The position numbers were made by a program, and so were the translations under genes. DNA of 64,000 nucleotides from Dermatemys mawii. Taxonomy: Eukaryota > Chordata > Testudines > Dermatemydidae. Each line of letters begins with the position of its first letter. Position 1 is the first letter of the stretch. The notes beneath the pieces were generated by a model. The model did no database searches, had not been told where the DNA came from, and worked only from the letters and a program-made list of their open reading frames with translations. Where the stretch lies: positions 62,412,858-62,476,857 of the forward strand of contig ML677334.1 in NCBI GenBank assembly GCA_007922305.1, in the 5' to 3' direction. Below are positions 11,876-21,378 of this stretch, one piece after another.

Positions 11876-12135
11876 GTAAAGATGCTTTTCTGTGGGGAAG
11901 GCTGGCAGCATGGGGTGGAAAGGGATGGGGGGGGGGGCATTCCACATGGGCCTCTTCTCAAGCCAGGAGGTGGGCAGGGGGGCATGCAGCCAGGAGCTCT
12001 CCTCTAAAGCCAGGAGGAGAGCGGCCAGCCACAGCGTCCGGCGGTTGCAGGGGCCAGCTCAGCAGTGGATTGCAGAGGTAAGGCTGCTTTTCTATGGGGA
12101 AGGCAGGCAGCTTGGGGTGGAAAGGGATGCTTGCA
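11785..12135 (+). repeat. Tandem duplication of about 200 bp copying the exon 1 splice donor
   Basis: The text from GCATGCAGCCAGGAGCTC at 11785 recurs at 11982 and stays similar through the splice donor (AGAGGTAAAG at 11874, AGAGGTAAGG at 12076) and the following AGCTTGGGGTGGAAAGGGAT-type text. The second unit therefore provides a second donor. The first donor leaves phase 1, which matches exon 2; the second leaves phase 2 and would shift the frame. Confidence 0.85.
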
Positions 12136-12142
12136 TGCTTGC

Positions 12143-12445
12143 CTACATGTGGAATAGAGCATTGATGTAGTCTATCACATCGCGGTAGTCATCATCAGTA
12201 ATCTCTTCAAAGGTCTCAATAAGAGCACTTGCAATGCGCCTGCGCAGGTTTCCCGGGAGAGCCAGCGTGGTCCCCGTCCCGGTCACGGTCACTAGTCCCC
12301 GCCACTGTGCTACAATGGGTGGGGGGAGCATTGCTGCACATAGCCAAGCTGCATATGGCCCTGGGCGGAAGCCGCATCTTAATAAAATCCCTTCCCTTTG
12401 TTCCTCAGTGACTCGAAGCAACGAGATATCTTCCAGGACAAACAC
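12143..12445 (-). CDS. Antisense open segment inside the Myb intron, exon-like, unknown function
   Basis: An open frame of 100 codons on the - strand, ending in TAG at 12143-12145. It begins directly after a TTCTCCATAG acceptor-like sequence, and the codon before it is a stop. The first codon is GTG, not ATG, so it reads as a 3' terminal exon and not as a complete gene. The last 40 residues look protein-like: LPGNLRRRIASALIETFEE, then an Asp-rich TDDDYRDVIDYI stretch, predicted helical and acidic. I recognise no domain. It lies inside the transposon and points the same way as the transposase. A chance frame antisense to an intron remains possible. Confidence 0.4.
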   Translation of the reverse strand: MFVLEDISLLRVTEEQREGILLRCGFRPGPYAAWLCAAMLPPPIVAQWRGLVTVTGTGTTLALPGNLRRRIASALIETFEEITDDDYRDVIDYINALFHM

Positions 12446-12470
12446 CTATGGAGAATGTTGGAACAGTGTT

Positions 12471-12760
12471 CAGAGTAGGGCTCCTGCCACTTCCCAGCAC
12501 TCCACCCCCACCCCCGACCCCGCCACAGCTTTTCAGGGCAGGGAAGAAATCCTTCCCCCTGCCTGCTGCTCAGAGTGGGGCTCCTGCAACTTACCGGCAC
12601 TCCCCACCCCCTCCCCCGGTACAGCTTTCCAGGGCAGGGAAGAAATCCTTCCCCCTGCCTGCTGCTCACACTGGGGCTCCTGCAACGTACCGGCACTCCC
12701 CACCCCCTCCCCCGGCACAGCTTTTCTTGGGCAGGGAAAAAATCATTTCCCTTGCCTCTG
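12471..12760 (+). repeat. Three-copy minisatellite, about 98-bp unit, in the Myb intron
   Basis: GGGCTCCTGC occurs at 12478, 12578 and 12674. Each is followed by a C-rich stretch, a CAGCTTT(T/C)C segment and GCAGGGAAGAAATC-type text. Units 2 and 3 are nearly identical; unit 1 is more diverged. The overlapping Pro-rich frames are products of the repeat. Confidence 0.88.
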
Positions 12761-12898
12761 GAGTCCACTCACCATGGCAGGGGCTCCGTTGCTGTATCTG
12801 TGCTGTCTGCGGGACAGGCAAACGGGGAATGCGGGGGAATCATAGGCATGTCTGCTCTTTACAAGCGAACCACTGTTAAATGTATCTTTTTATTTTAG

Positions 12899-13467
12899 AA
12901 GGGTCGTCCTTCACCCCTGCGCCATCGCTCTTATCAACAGCAGAGAGGCTGAGGTGACTGAGGAAGCGGCCACGAAGGAGCAAAGAGGATCTTGTACAGC
13001 AAGTAATGCAACAGGCTGTAACGGAGAATCGAGTTGCACAGAGGTGGAGGGAGAATGAGAGCAAGTTGAGGGAGAAGGCGCGGAAGGAGAATGCGATTCA
13101 CCGCCGGAAAAGCACCGATAAGCTGCTCTTATTACTGCAGCTTCGATTGCAGACTATGCAGCAGATTGTCACCCTTCAGGAGGAGAAGCTCCGCACCCAC
13201 CACCCCAATTATCATTTGCCTCAATTCCCTTCCCCTTCTTTGCCTCAGTACCCTCCAGGCCACTATCATCAGCCAAATGGTTATCACCATCCACAGCTGC
13301 CTCCAACCCCTCTGTCTTCACCGAACAACCCCCAAACCCCGGACCATTATCCACTGCAGTCTACCCCTAATAACATGCCTTACTGCCCTCCGCAAATGGG
13401 GTTCGGGGGACATGGCCACTGTGAGGGCACTGGAGACTCAGAGACCCGGACATATTCCGATCTCTGA
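12899..13467 (+). pseudogene. Harbinger Myb/SANT-like protein, exon 2 with one in-frame stop
   Basis: The exon follows TTTTTATTTTAG at 12887-12898. Joined to the donor at 11875, its two leading bases complete the split codon and read into the frame ending at 13467. That frame has a basic segment (LRKRPRRSKEDL), a long helical Gln/Glu/Arg-rich stretch (MQQAV...RENESKLREKARKEN...LLLLLQLRLQTMQQIVTL) likely to be a coiled coil, and a Pro/His/Gln-rich tail ending TRTYSDL. One TGA at 12955-12957 interrupts it before the basic segment. A CGA-to-TGA change would explain it. The usual partner-binding part is therefore lost unless the stop is read through. Confidence 0.78.
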
Positions 13468-13573
13468 CTGACCCCATGACACCCCCATTGCACCTCCCCT
13501 GGCTTCCCCCTCACATGCATCACAATATTTTCTTTCAGCAACCGAAGTACCTGTTCAATACATGAATTGTCTT

Positions 13574-13600
13574 CTTAATAAATGGGTTTCTTTATTAAGT
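13574..13600. terminator. Back-to-back poly(A) signals of the two Harbinger genes
   Basis: AATAAA on + at 13577-13582 serves the Myb-like gene, whose stop is at 13467. AATAAA on - at 13596-13591 serves the transposase gene, whose stop is at 13696. Together they form a 9-bp perfect inverted repeat, CTTAATAAA / TTTATTAAG, with an 8-bp spacer. One compact segment ends both converging transcripts. Confidence 0.82.
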
Positions 13601-13658
13601 GTACATACATTATTACAGGCTACAGAAAAGCAAATGCCTGTTCCTGTTAAAAGAATGC

Positions 13659-13682
13659 TCCCTCCCTCCCTCCCTCCCTCCA
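13659..13682 (+). repeat. (CTCC)n microsatellite
   Basis: About six CTCC/CCCT units lie just beyond the transposase stop codon, in its 3' UTR. Confidence 0.9.
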
Positions 13683-13695
13683 TCTGCACCTCACT

Positions 13696-14937
13696 TTAGA
13701 ACTGGCTTTCAGCCTCAAAATGCTCCCTCAAGGCTTCCCTGACCCTAACAGCCTCGCGCTGGTCCCCTCCAAAAACCCTGCTCTCTGGCTGGGCGTATGT
13801 GGCCTCTAGGCGTTGAACCTCAGAGGACCATGCCTGAGTGAAGCCTTCGCCCTTCCGCTCACAAAGATTATGTAGGGCACAGCATGTGGAAATAACCACG
13901 GAGATACTACCCTCGGCCAAGTCTAGCCTCCCATAAAGACAGCGCCAGCGCGCCTTGAGATGCCCAAAAGCACACTCCACAGTCATTCGACACCGGCTAA
14001 GCCTGTAGTTGAACCTTTCCTGACTGCTGTCCAGGCTCCCTGTGTAGGGTTTCATGAGCCAGGGCATTAAAGGGTAAGCAGGGTCACCAAGAATCACTAT
14101 GGGCATTTCCACTTCCCCCACGAGGATCCTCTGGTCTGGGAAAAAAGTCCCGGCTTGCAGCTTCATGAACAGGCCGGTGTTGCGGAAGATGCGTGCGTCA
14201 TGCACCTTTCCAGACCAGCCAGCGTTAATGTCAGTAAAACGCCCACGGTGATCCACAAGCGCCTGGAGAACCATGGAGAAGTACCCCTTTCGGTTAATGT
14301 ACTCCTCAGCTAGGTGGGCGGGCGCCAGAATAGGTATATGGGTCCCATCTATCGCCCCTCCACAGTTAGGGAAACCCATTTCTTCAAAGCCAGCCACGAT
14401 GTCATGCACGTTATCCAGAGTCACGATTTTTCGTAGCAGGATGCGATTAATGGCCCTGCACACTTGCATCAGCACAACTTCAACGGTCGACTTTCCAACC
14501 CCAAACTGGTTGGCCACCGATTGGTAGCTGTCTGGTGTAGCCAGCTTCCAGATTGCGATAGCCACCCGCTTCTCCACCGGGAGGGCAGCTCTCAGTCTGG
14601 TGTCCTTGCGCCGCAGGGCAGGGGTGAGTTCAGCACACAGTGCCATGAAAGTGGCTTTTCTCATGCGAAAGTTTTGCAGCCACTGCTCGTCATCCCAGAC
14701 TTGCATGACGATGCGATCTCACCACTCAGTGCTCGTTTCCCATGCCCAGAAGCGGCGTTCAACGGCCGTGAGCATGTCCGTTAATGACACAAGAAGCTTC
14801 GTGTCAAATGCATTCACCGCTTCAATCTCGTCTTCAGACTCATCACTGTCATCTTGCATGTCGAGGATTAACTCCACTGCACACAGAGATGTGCTGGCGA
14901 CAGTCGTCAGCATGTTCCTCAGCAGTTCTGGATTCAT
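13696..14937 (-). pseudogene. PIF/Harbinger DDE transposase with one in-frame stop
   Basis: This enzyme cuts and rejoins the element's ends in the nucleus. The frame runs from an ATG at 14937 (a longer start at 15108 is possible) to the stop at 13696. A TGA at 14721-14719 splits it, leaving an intact 336-residue open frame from the ATG at 14706. In that 336-residue numbering a helix-turn-helix-like stretch lies at 56-80 (YQSVANQFGVGKSTV). The catalytic triad is D120 in GAIDGTHI, D208 in ILGDPAYP and E244 in TVECAFG. The GWSGKVHDARIF segment sits at 163-174. The stop falls after STEW, where I expect a second Trp in relatives, so TGG-to-TGA is likely. All catalytic residues are kept, and no frameshift is seen. 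Confidence 0.9.
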
Positions 14938-15214
14938 TGCAGCACACGACAATGGAAGACGGAGCGCGCCTTGCTGAAACCCTTGAAAGATGGCGCCGGA
15001 GGTGGAAGGAAACACAGTGATTGCTGGGATATGCCAAAAATCATCCTGGGTAGTTGAAACAGGATACAGAATGCCCCGCAAGTGACGCCCCCCCCTACCA
15101 CAAGGCATTGCGTCAGATCAGGAAGAGGTGTACTGTGGGATACATGCCCTAATGCGCTGCTCTTAATGCCGTATTAAGTGCCGCAAATGTGGCCATGCTA
15201 TAATGCTGGAGCAT

Positions 15215-15308
15215 CTCAGTGTGGACATACAATAGCGCTATTCATATTGCTGTATAAGGGGACGGCTATAACCAATAGCGCTATAATCTTGTAAGTGTAA
15301 CCATACCC
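15215..15308 (-). repeat. Harbinger right terminal region
   Basis: It contains CAGTGTGGAC (the inverted partner of GTCCACACTG in the left end), AATAGCGCTATT, a CAATAGCGCTATAATC copy and the terminal AGTGTAACCATACCC. The order mirrors the left end, so the inverted terminal region extends imperfectly to about 90-100 bp. Confidence 0.85.
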
Positions 15309-15311
15309 TAA

Positions 15312-16554
15312 GATTCCTTGCCTCATGAAAGTCTTGATGCTATTCTGCTCTGAGTCTGAAGTTGTCTTGGAGAGAATCTCCTATTCCACAGGCCTGCCTC
15401 TGTCCCCCTGCAGGCAAAGCAAATACTGTAGCTGATTTTGCCTGTCACAGCTAAAAAGACTTCAGAATTTTGTTCAGAGTATATATTTATTTTTACTTGA
15501 GGACTTTGTGGATTTCCTGTCATTATGGATTAGCATTTGCAGGTACACACTAAGTGTTCACACATGGTAGCAGTTCTGCTTCAGATATCCTGCTTTATAA
15601 CTTATTCTGTGCACAGACATGGTGCCCTTAGGACTTACAGATATCCACATCCCTAAAGATGTTTGGAAGTTTGTGCACTAATTTTCTACATGAGCTCTTC
15701 TGTTGGTTTTACAGCTTTAAAAAGGCAGTTCTCTAATTCTCCAGGATCTAAAATAAGGTCACATTCACAATAAAATGTAATATTTGCAGCAAGTAAACTT
15801 TACCACTATTTCAAAGGGATGCCACAATAATGAAGTCAATTGTTAAATGACAATGTCAGAAAACCTGCTCTACAATTATATTAAATAAAATTTCATCCCA
15901 CCTTCAAACTCATTTATCATATTTAAAAATATATCTCCTTATAATGAACAGTTATTAGCTTTCAGGATATTAATTCCTATCATCTTTGTATTAGAATGTA
16001 CTAGAATATAGAATCATTGCCAAAGTAGTGATGGATTGCAACACGTACATGAAGGAAAGGAATTCAATCATTCTCCTGCTAGATCTTTCAGATTGTTTTT
16101 ATTCTTTCAACTTTACATTTATAAACAACTGGAAAGCTGACTTATCTGAACTGTTCAGGCATTTTTAGTTTTAGGGGGTTTTTTAAGTGATATGAAAGCT
16201 AATTAAATTGAATGTTCGCTGCAAAAATTCAAAATCAAAACTTACTTGTCAATATTCATTGATACAGAAAAAGCAGAATATTTTACATGCGTCCTTGATC
16301 TCTGTACTCCTTGCTGTCAGTTGTGCACCATTGTTAATCAGTTTCATTTGAGGACTTGGATGGTGCTGACAGCCATAGATATACAGATAAGTGATGGTAT
16401 GAAATATTGCCTAGCACATTCAAACAGAGAATAATTCAGTGAACTCACATACCTACATTCATATACCCTTCGGTTTCTCCTAAGAGATTGATCCCTTCAC
16501 TTAGGAGATCCGGAAGACTATGCTGTGTAATGAAGAACACCGTCTACCTTGGAT
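15312..16554. other. Unannotated AT-rich sequence
   Basis: No feature that can be supported is seen. Confidence 0.4.
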
Positions 16555-16800
16555 ACTTATACAGCCCTATTACCATAGTATCTGAGTACCTCACAATCTT
16601 TTAAAGTATCGATCCTTACATCACCACCCCTAGAGCTAGAGAAATGCTATTATCCCCATTTTACAGATGGTGGAAACTGAAGAATACAGACACAAAGTGA
16701 CTTGTCAAAGGCCACTCAGAAAAGTCTATGGTTAAGCAGGTAATTGAACCAGGTCTCTCGATTTAACCTTGGATCATCCTTCTCTTCCTCACTCTGAGCT
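16555..16800 (+). repeat. MIR-like (CORE-type) SINE relic
   Basis: ATTATCCCCATTTTACAGAT is the hallmark of MIR/CORE-SINE relatives. It is followed by degenerate forms of AAACTGAGGC, AAGTGACTTG and CCAAGGTCAC-type text, then a GAACCAGGTCTC segment. Many substitutions mark it as ancient. Confidence 0.65.
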
Positions 16801-17159
16801 TCAAGCTTCGTCTGTCAAATAATGCCAGGATGCTTGGTGCTCAACCACCACCATATAAAAACCTAGATAGATCAGACATCTTTTTAACTGTACCACGCTT
16901 ACCCATATTAGGTACGTGGATCAAATTGCCACCATCTGTCAAAACTGGATTTCTCAGCTTTATTAATTTCCCAAAAAGCAGTTTGGTTGCAAATTTATCA
17001 GCAAATACATGCCAAAAATAGAAATCCTAATTGAAATTACTGCCTAAGTGACATGCTCAGAACTTGTTCCCAGGGTGACTGCACATGCATACAAATACTA
17101 AAACTTCTCAATTCTGCTTTATAAACACTACGTTACCACCAGAACAATCCAATGAGGTT

Positions 17160-17300
17160 TTGCAAAATACACTAACATGCTGATTTTAGACACACACAGA
17201 GCACAAGTGAATTACCCAAGGTCAGAGGAGGGCAGGGCTGGGAAAACCCATATCTTCCAACTCCCACGCCTATGCCTTAATACACAAGACCATTCTTCTT
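17160..17300 (+). repeat. MIR-like SINE relic, 3' half
   Basis: AAGTGAATTACCCAAGGTCA followed by a degenerate GGCTGGGAA...CCCATATCT segment matches the same family as 16555-16800. It is shorter and has no ATTATCCCC core. Confidence 0.55.
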
Positions 17301-17973
17301 TACAGTACTAGGAGGGGACAGTCTAACAAGAGGCTGTAGAATGCACCAGCTATATGAGACCATACCCTGAAGAAGAACCCTTTTCTACAGAATGATTTTA
17401 AATCAGAATATGGCCCATTTTAACTTCTTGCAATTGTGTATTCCTGCACAACAAAATAAAGCTTTTTAATATAATAGTTATTTAAGGACAGATTCTAATC
17501 TCAGAAGTTTATATCCATCACTTCATAGTGCAAGTTGAAACACTGAAGCATAAAGATATACAATCAACATACAGCACACTCAGGAAACTCACGTTACCTT
17601 GCCAAATGGAATATTCAACTCCAAAGTCTTCCGTTATTCACAAGTAATTCAGGCTCAAGTACAAACTTGACTTGACTTATGTGGCCCACACTGAGTTATA
17701 AACATCATTTCAATTCTTATATACTACATACAGCAGAATTAGAACAATTCCCCTGGAACTGTATGAACTTGGCACCGTAGATCCCTGCACAGGCTGTTTT
17801 GGAGCTCTGCTAGTTATTTCATCAGTCTGGACACCTCCAGTTCAGCTGCTAGAGGAATACCTCACACTCCCTGATTAGAGATAACAAGCTGGTTCAGCCT
17901 CATTGGACTAACCCTGTTATCTCCAGCCTGGTTCTTGCTTCTTATTTATCCCTGCCCCTGAACACTTCCACTG
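17301..17973. other. Unannotated sequence
   Basis: No gene or classifiable repeat is seen. Confidence 0.4.
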
Positions 17974-18105
17974 CATGCATCCGACAAAGTGGGTATTAGC
18001 CCACGAAAGCTTATGCTCCAATATTTTAGTTAGTCTTTAAAGGTGCCACAGGACTCTTTGTCACTTCTGCAATTCCAGACTAACATGGCTACCTCTCTGA
18101 TTCTT
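17974..18105 (+). repeat. Dispersed reptile repeat (GGTGCCACA family), end segment
   Basis: The block carries GCATCCGACAAAGTGGG, TTAGCCCACGAAAGCTTATG, AAGGTGCCACAGGACT and AGACTAACATGGCTACCTCT. The same ordered text, degraded, occurs on the other strand at 31336-31584. I recognise it as abundant in turtle genomes but cannot assign a class. Confidence 0.7.
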
Positions 18106-19814
18106 GATCAGTTTTTATGTATTTCCATCTCCCATTTCTCATATAACGTGTTTTAAAATGAGGGGGAGGGGGAAAAAGAGAAAAAGTAAATCTCTACTAG
18201 AAACAGACAGGAATAACAACCATTTATTTAGAGCAAGTAGCTGACCTACACTAATTTAAAAAAAAAAAAAAAAAAAAAAAAGGATTTTTTTTCCTCACAG
18301 AAGAGAAGAGGAAACACCTACACCAAGTCCAAAAAGAGAGACATTCATATTGTACTAGAGGGCAACAGTCAGTCCAATAGGGAGTCTCTTTATCCCATGG
18401 GACAGTGTATGTGAAGTACTGTCCACTGTTTCTGACTGTACACATAAAATAAACTTCTCAGATCACGAAGTTATCATGACAGTTGGCTCCATAAGAATGT
18501 AAGCTTTTGGGGATATGGACTATGTCTTCCTATTGTTTCTACTGTGCCATGCACAACAGGGGCTCGATTCTGTTATATACACTGCAATGAAAATACATAT
18601 ATAGAATAACCAGAGAAAGAAGAACTCTGATAGCTCAACTATGGAAGCAGCAAATCCTTCTCCTTACACAGAAAACATGACTGATGAAGGAGACAGTGCT
18701 GGAGAGAAACAAGATGTGAAGTTTTATTTTTCATAGCATACAAACAGAAAAGTTAAATACTCTTGCTAGGCGGTTGCAACATAACAGTGAATTTCTTGGT
18801 ATTCAGAACAACAATACACAAGAACACCAAAGCAGAGACAGACAAAACAGGCTGCTTCCTAAAACAGAGGAACACAACTCACCTCTCCTTATTCTAAGCT
18901 AGCTGTCTGCAGACAGACTCTGCTGGACTCAGATCACACACTTCCTGAAAGACCCCCATAACCCGTGATCAGGGCCAGGAAAAAAGCCCTGAGCATTTAA
19001 GGCAATAGCTTACAATTTTAATACAGCCTCTCCACATGGGCCGTTGTGATTGTGGGGTTCATTACACAACAAACTTTTAAATAAAACAAATTGAAAAGCT
19101 TCCGTGGTGAATTGCTGTACACAGCTACATGGGGTTCTCAACGCCACCTTCCAGGGCACATCTCTATATTCCTATACTGTATTCGTAATACCATCCCTTA
19201 TCGGAAATGTCTATAAATTATAATCTTCCACAAACATCTCTACATGGGAGTTACTGGCTAATTGCAAGAGCTGCTGACTGAAGTCAAAGTCAAACGTGTG
19301 AAACGAAATATATCATAATTACTGTGTATACAGGTCCAGTCGGACTGGGAACAGTCATGAACCAAAATGATGTGTTTATGTTCAGACTGAGTCATTCAAA
19401 AGTCATATGTGAAAAATAAGAGAATATACATCTATGCTCTATTAATAAGAAAGTACCCAGTCAAAACAGAGGAGAAAGTACTCTTCCAGAATTTATACTT
19501 GCTCAAAAAACCACAACAGACCAAATTATATCTGATTTACATGGAATCTTGGGTGTAAGTCTTGAGGAACACCCCAGTGAACTCCATATCTACATTAGGC
19601 CACATAAATAGGAAAAGGAGTAGTGGGGGAGGGGGAGACGGCACAAGTAGTATTCTGATTCTAGGCTTTACTAAAAGTGGATGGAGCTAGAAAACCAATT
19701 GCTCTCATTGACCTGAGCAACTCTTTTCTCTTGGACTCCTTCTATTTATGTCACTCTTAGAAGATCAAGCCTTAAACTTAATTCTTACATACACGATGCT
19801 GCCATGTAACTGTC
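18106..19814. other. Mostly unannotated sequence with an A-run and a small repeat tail
   Basis: A 24-bp A-run spans 18258-18281. The part at 18487-18600 (GAATGTAAGCTTTTGGGGA ... CAGGGGCTCGATTCTG) resembles a retroposon tail also seen at 33900-34010 and 61332-61445. The remainder shows no gene. Confidence 0.45.
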
Positions 19815-20055
19815 AGTCTCAGATACGCAACTTCAGCTACGTGAATAATGTATTCGGCGTATCTGCAGCTGACTTACCTGCTGTCCTTACAGCGGCGGCA
19901 CACATCCCCGTCGACTCCAGCTTGCGCCTTTTGGCGAGCTGGAGTTCCGGAGTCGACAGGGGCGCTGCTGGCAATCAATTTATCGCGTCCTGACGAGACG
20001 CGATAAATCGATCGCCAAAAGACCGATTGCTACCGTACGTAGTGAAGACAAGCCC
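19815..20055. mobile_element. Hairpin-rich MITE ending GTAGTGAAGACAAGCCC, 5' end decayed
   Basis: The right end AGACAAGCCC at 20055 is followed by TA. The interior is built of nested hairpins: TTTATCGCGTC / GACGCGATAAA near 19978-20005, and GTCGACTCCAGCT / AGCTGGAGT...GAGTCGAC near 19910-19958. High CpG density and GTCGAC sites contrast with the flanks. The left terminal GGGCTTGTCT is not recognisable, so that end is truncated or decayed. The related turtle family is recognised from memory. Confidence 0.65.
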
Positions 20056-20057
20056 TA

Positions 20058-21378
20058 ATACTGCATCATAGCAATGTAGTTTGACAGTTCACATAACTAA
20101 CTTTCAGTTAAAAGCATTAAAAATTCCCCTCTTAAGTTTACATCAGTGTAACTGATCAGGCCATGGGCAGTCAAGCCTAGTGGTGCAAGCAAGAGTTTTA
20201 TCTGCTGGTTAGAGCTGGGTCCAGAGTAGGCAGAGAACAGGAAACAAGAGTCAGTACTGGACAGACAGAAGCCAAATATCAGAGCCAGGGGTGTGGGGTG
20301 TAAACAAAAGTCTAGACCCGGGGTCAATACCAAAGCAGCAGAAACTGAATACCAGAACCAGAGGGTCAGCTAGAATCATAGCCATGGATCAAAGCCATAA
20401 ATCTGAAGCCAGAGGGGAGTAAGGGCTGGAGCAGAGTAGAAGCAAGGACTGGGAGCAGGCTGCAGTAGGGCTAAAATAAAACAGGCGAGAACAAAGTCTA
20501 ACAGCTGCAGGCATTGTACATACTGAGCTGGTCTTGCTGTGGGGACCATGCTTATAACCAGGGCTTCTAAACCAGCAGCCAATCAGAGTGTGTGGTCACA
20601 GTCAGTTTCAAGGCTGTGCAGCCAGGCTCATTGGTTGCCTAGCAGCAAAGTTAGACAAGGAGCAGGTCAGCAGCTGGTTCTAGCTGGTCTGGTCACTGAC
20701 AATCACTCCTTTAAATTACACCCTTGTTCTTAACAGAACATATATGTTTACCATTTAAGTGAGTTCACACAGCAAATACAAACACAGATTCCATTTTCCA
20801 CATAGATCTTAAAATAGGTGTGTACAAGGAGTAAGCATCACTCAGGGCTATGACTGGATTCATCTCTCCATTAAGGAAACAGGAATAGATTTAATAGGCC
20901 TGTTTTAGAGTAAAAGGAATATTGCCTATAGTCTGGTAGGCAACCTAGGTTCATTGCTGGCCAAAGGATGAAAAGTTGCCCTGAGGTCTAGATGAATCTT
21001 CAGAGATGATACCTTAGCTGAGTCACAGAAGGGGACCAATGGGCAAGAGTTCGCTTTGAACTGATTGTACTGAGTGAGTCATGCCTGTTGGTTGGATTAG
21101 TTATATCATGTATATTTGCAATAGTCTAATCTTCCCCTTGTGCCAGGAAAGGTGTTTTTTGTTTTGTTTTGTTTAAACACACACACAAATATACCATTGT
21201 TTTTTTCCATCCCTGGGAAAGGGCACACACATAGATATTGTACCTGGGCTGGTAAATTTTCATTATTCTCTCAAGGCTTTATTAATGTCTCTGACATAAC
21301 TGCATGGTCCAGTCCATTGGGACTTAAAGTTTGTTATGCAAACTAGCACTGTTATGTGGGATCTTCTATCTGGTAGAC
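20058..21378. other. Unannotated sequence
   Basis: No gene is seen. The A/G-rich segment at 20160-20480 (repeated AGAGCCAG, AGCAG words) may be an old repeat but cannot be assigned. Confidence 0.4.

Larger units (their letters stand above)
10846..15308. mobile_element. PIF/Harbinger DNA transposon, 4463 bp, both genes present
   Basis: The element starts GGCCATGGTTACACT and ends AGTGTAACCATACCC, matching inverted ends with two mismatches in 15 bp. It is flanked by TAA at 10843-10845 and 15309-15311, the 3-bp TWA-type target duplication of PIF/Harbinger. It carries a Myb/SANT-like gene on + (two exons) and a DDE transposase gene on -, converging near 13.58 kb. The element is GC-richer than its surroundings. 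Both genes are open apart from one in-frame stop each, so decay looks recent. Spliced partner genes, the 3-bp target site and the DDE signature together make the family assignment strong. Confidence 0.93.

Noticed and set aside
11601..12007. Open frames of 100-130 codons overlapping Myb exon 1 on both strands
   Set aside because: Shadows of the GAG/GAA-rich acidic stretch. The real frame has the SANT-like domain and correct splice phase.
12234..12898. Long + strand and - strand Pro/Gly-rich frames in the Myb intron
   Set aside because: They follow the 98-bp minisatellite; the repeats of the peptide mirror the DNA repeat.
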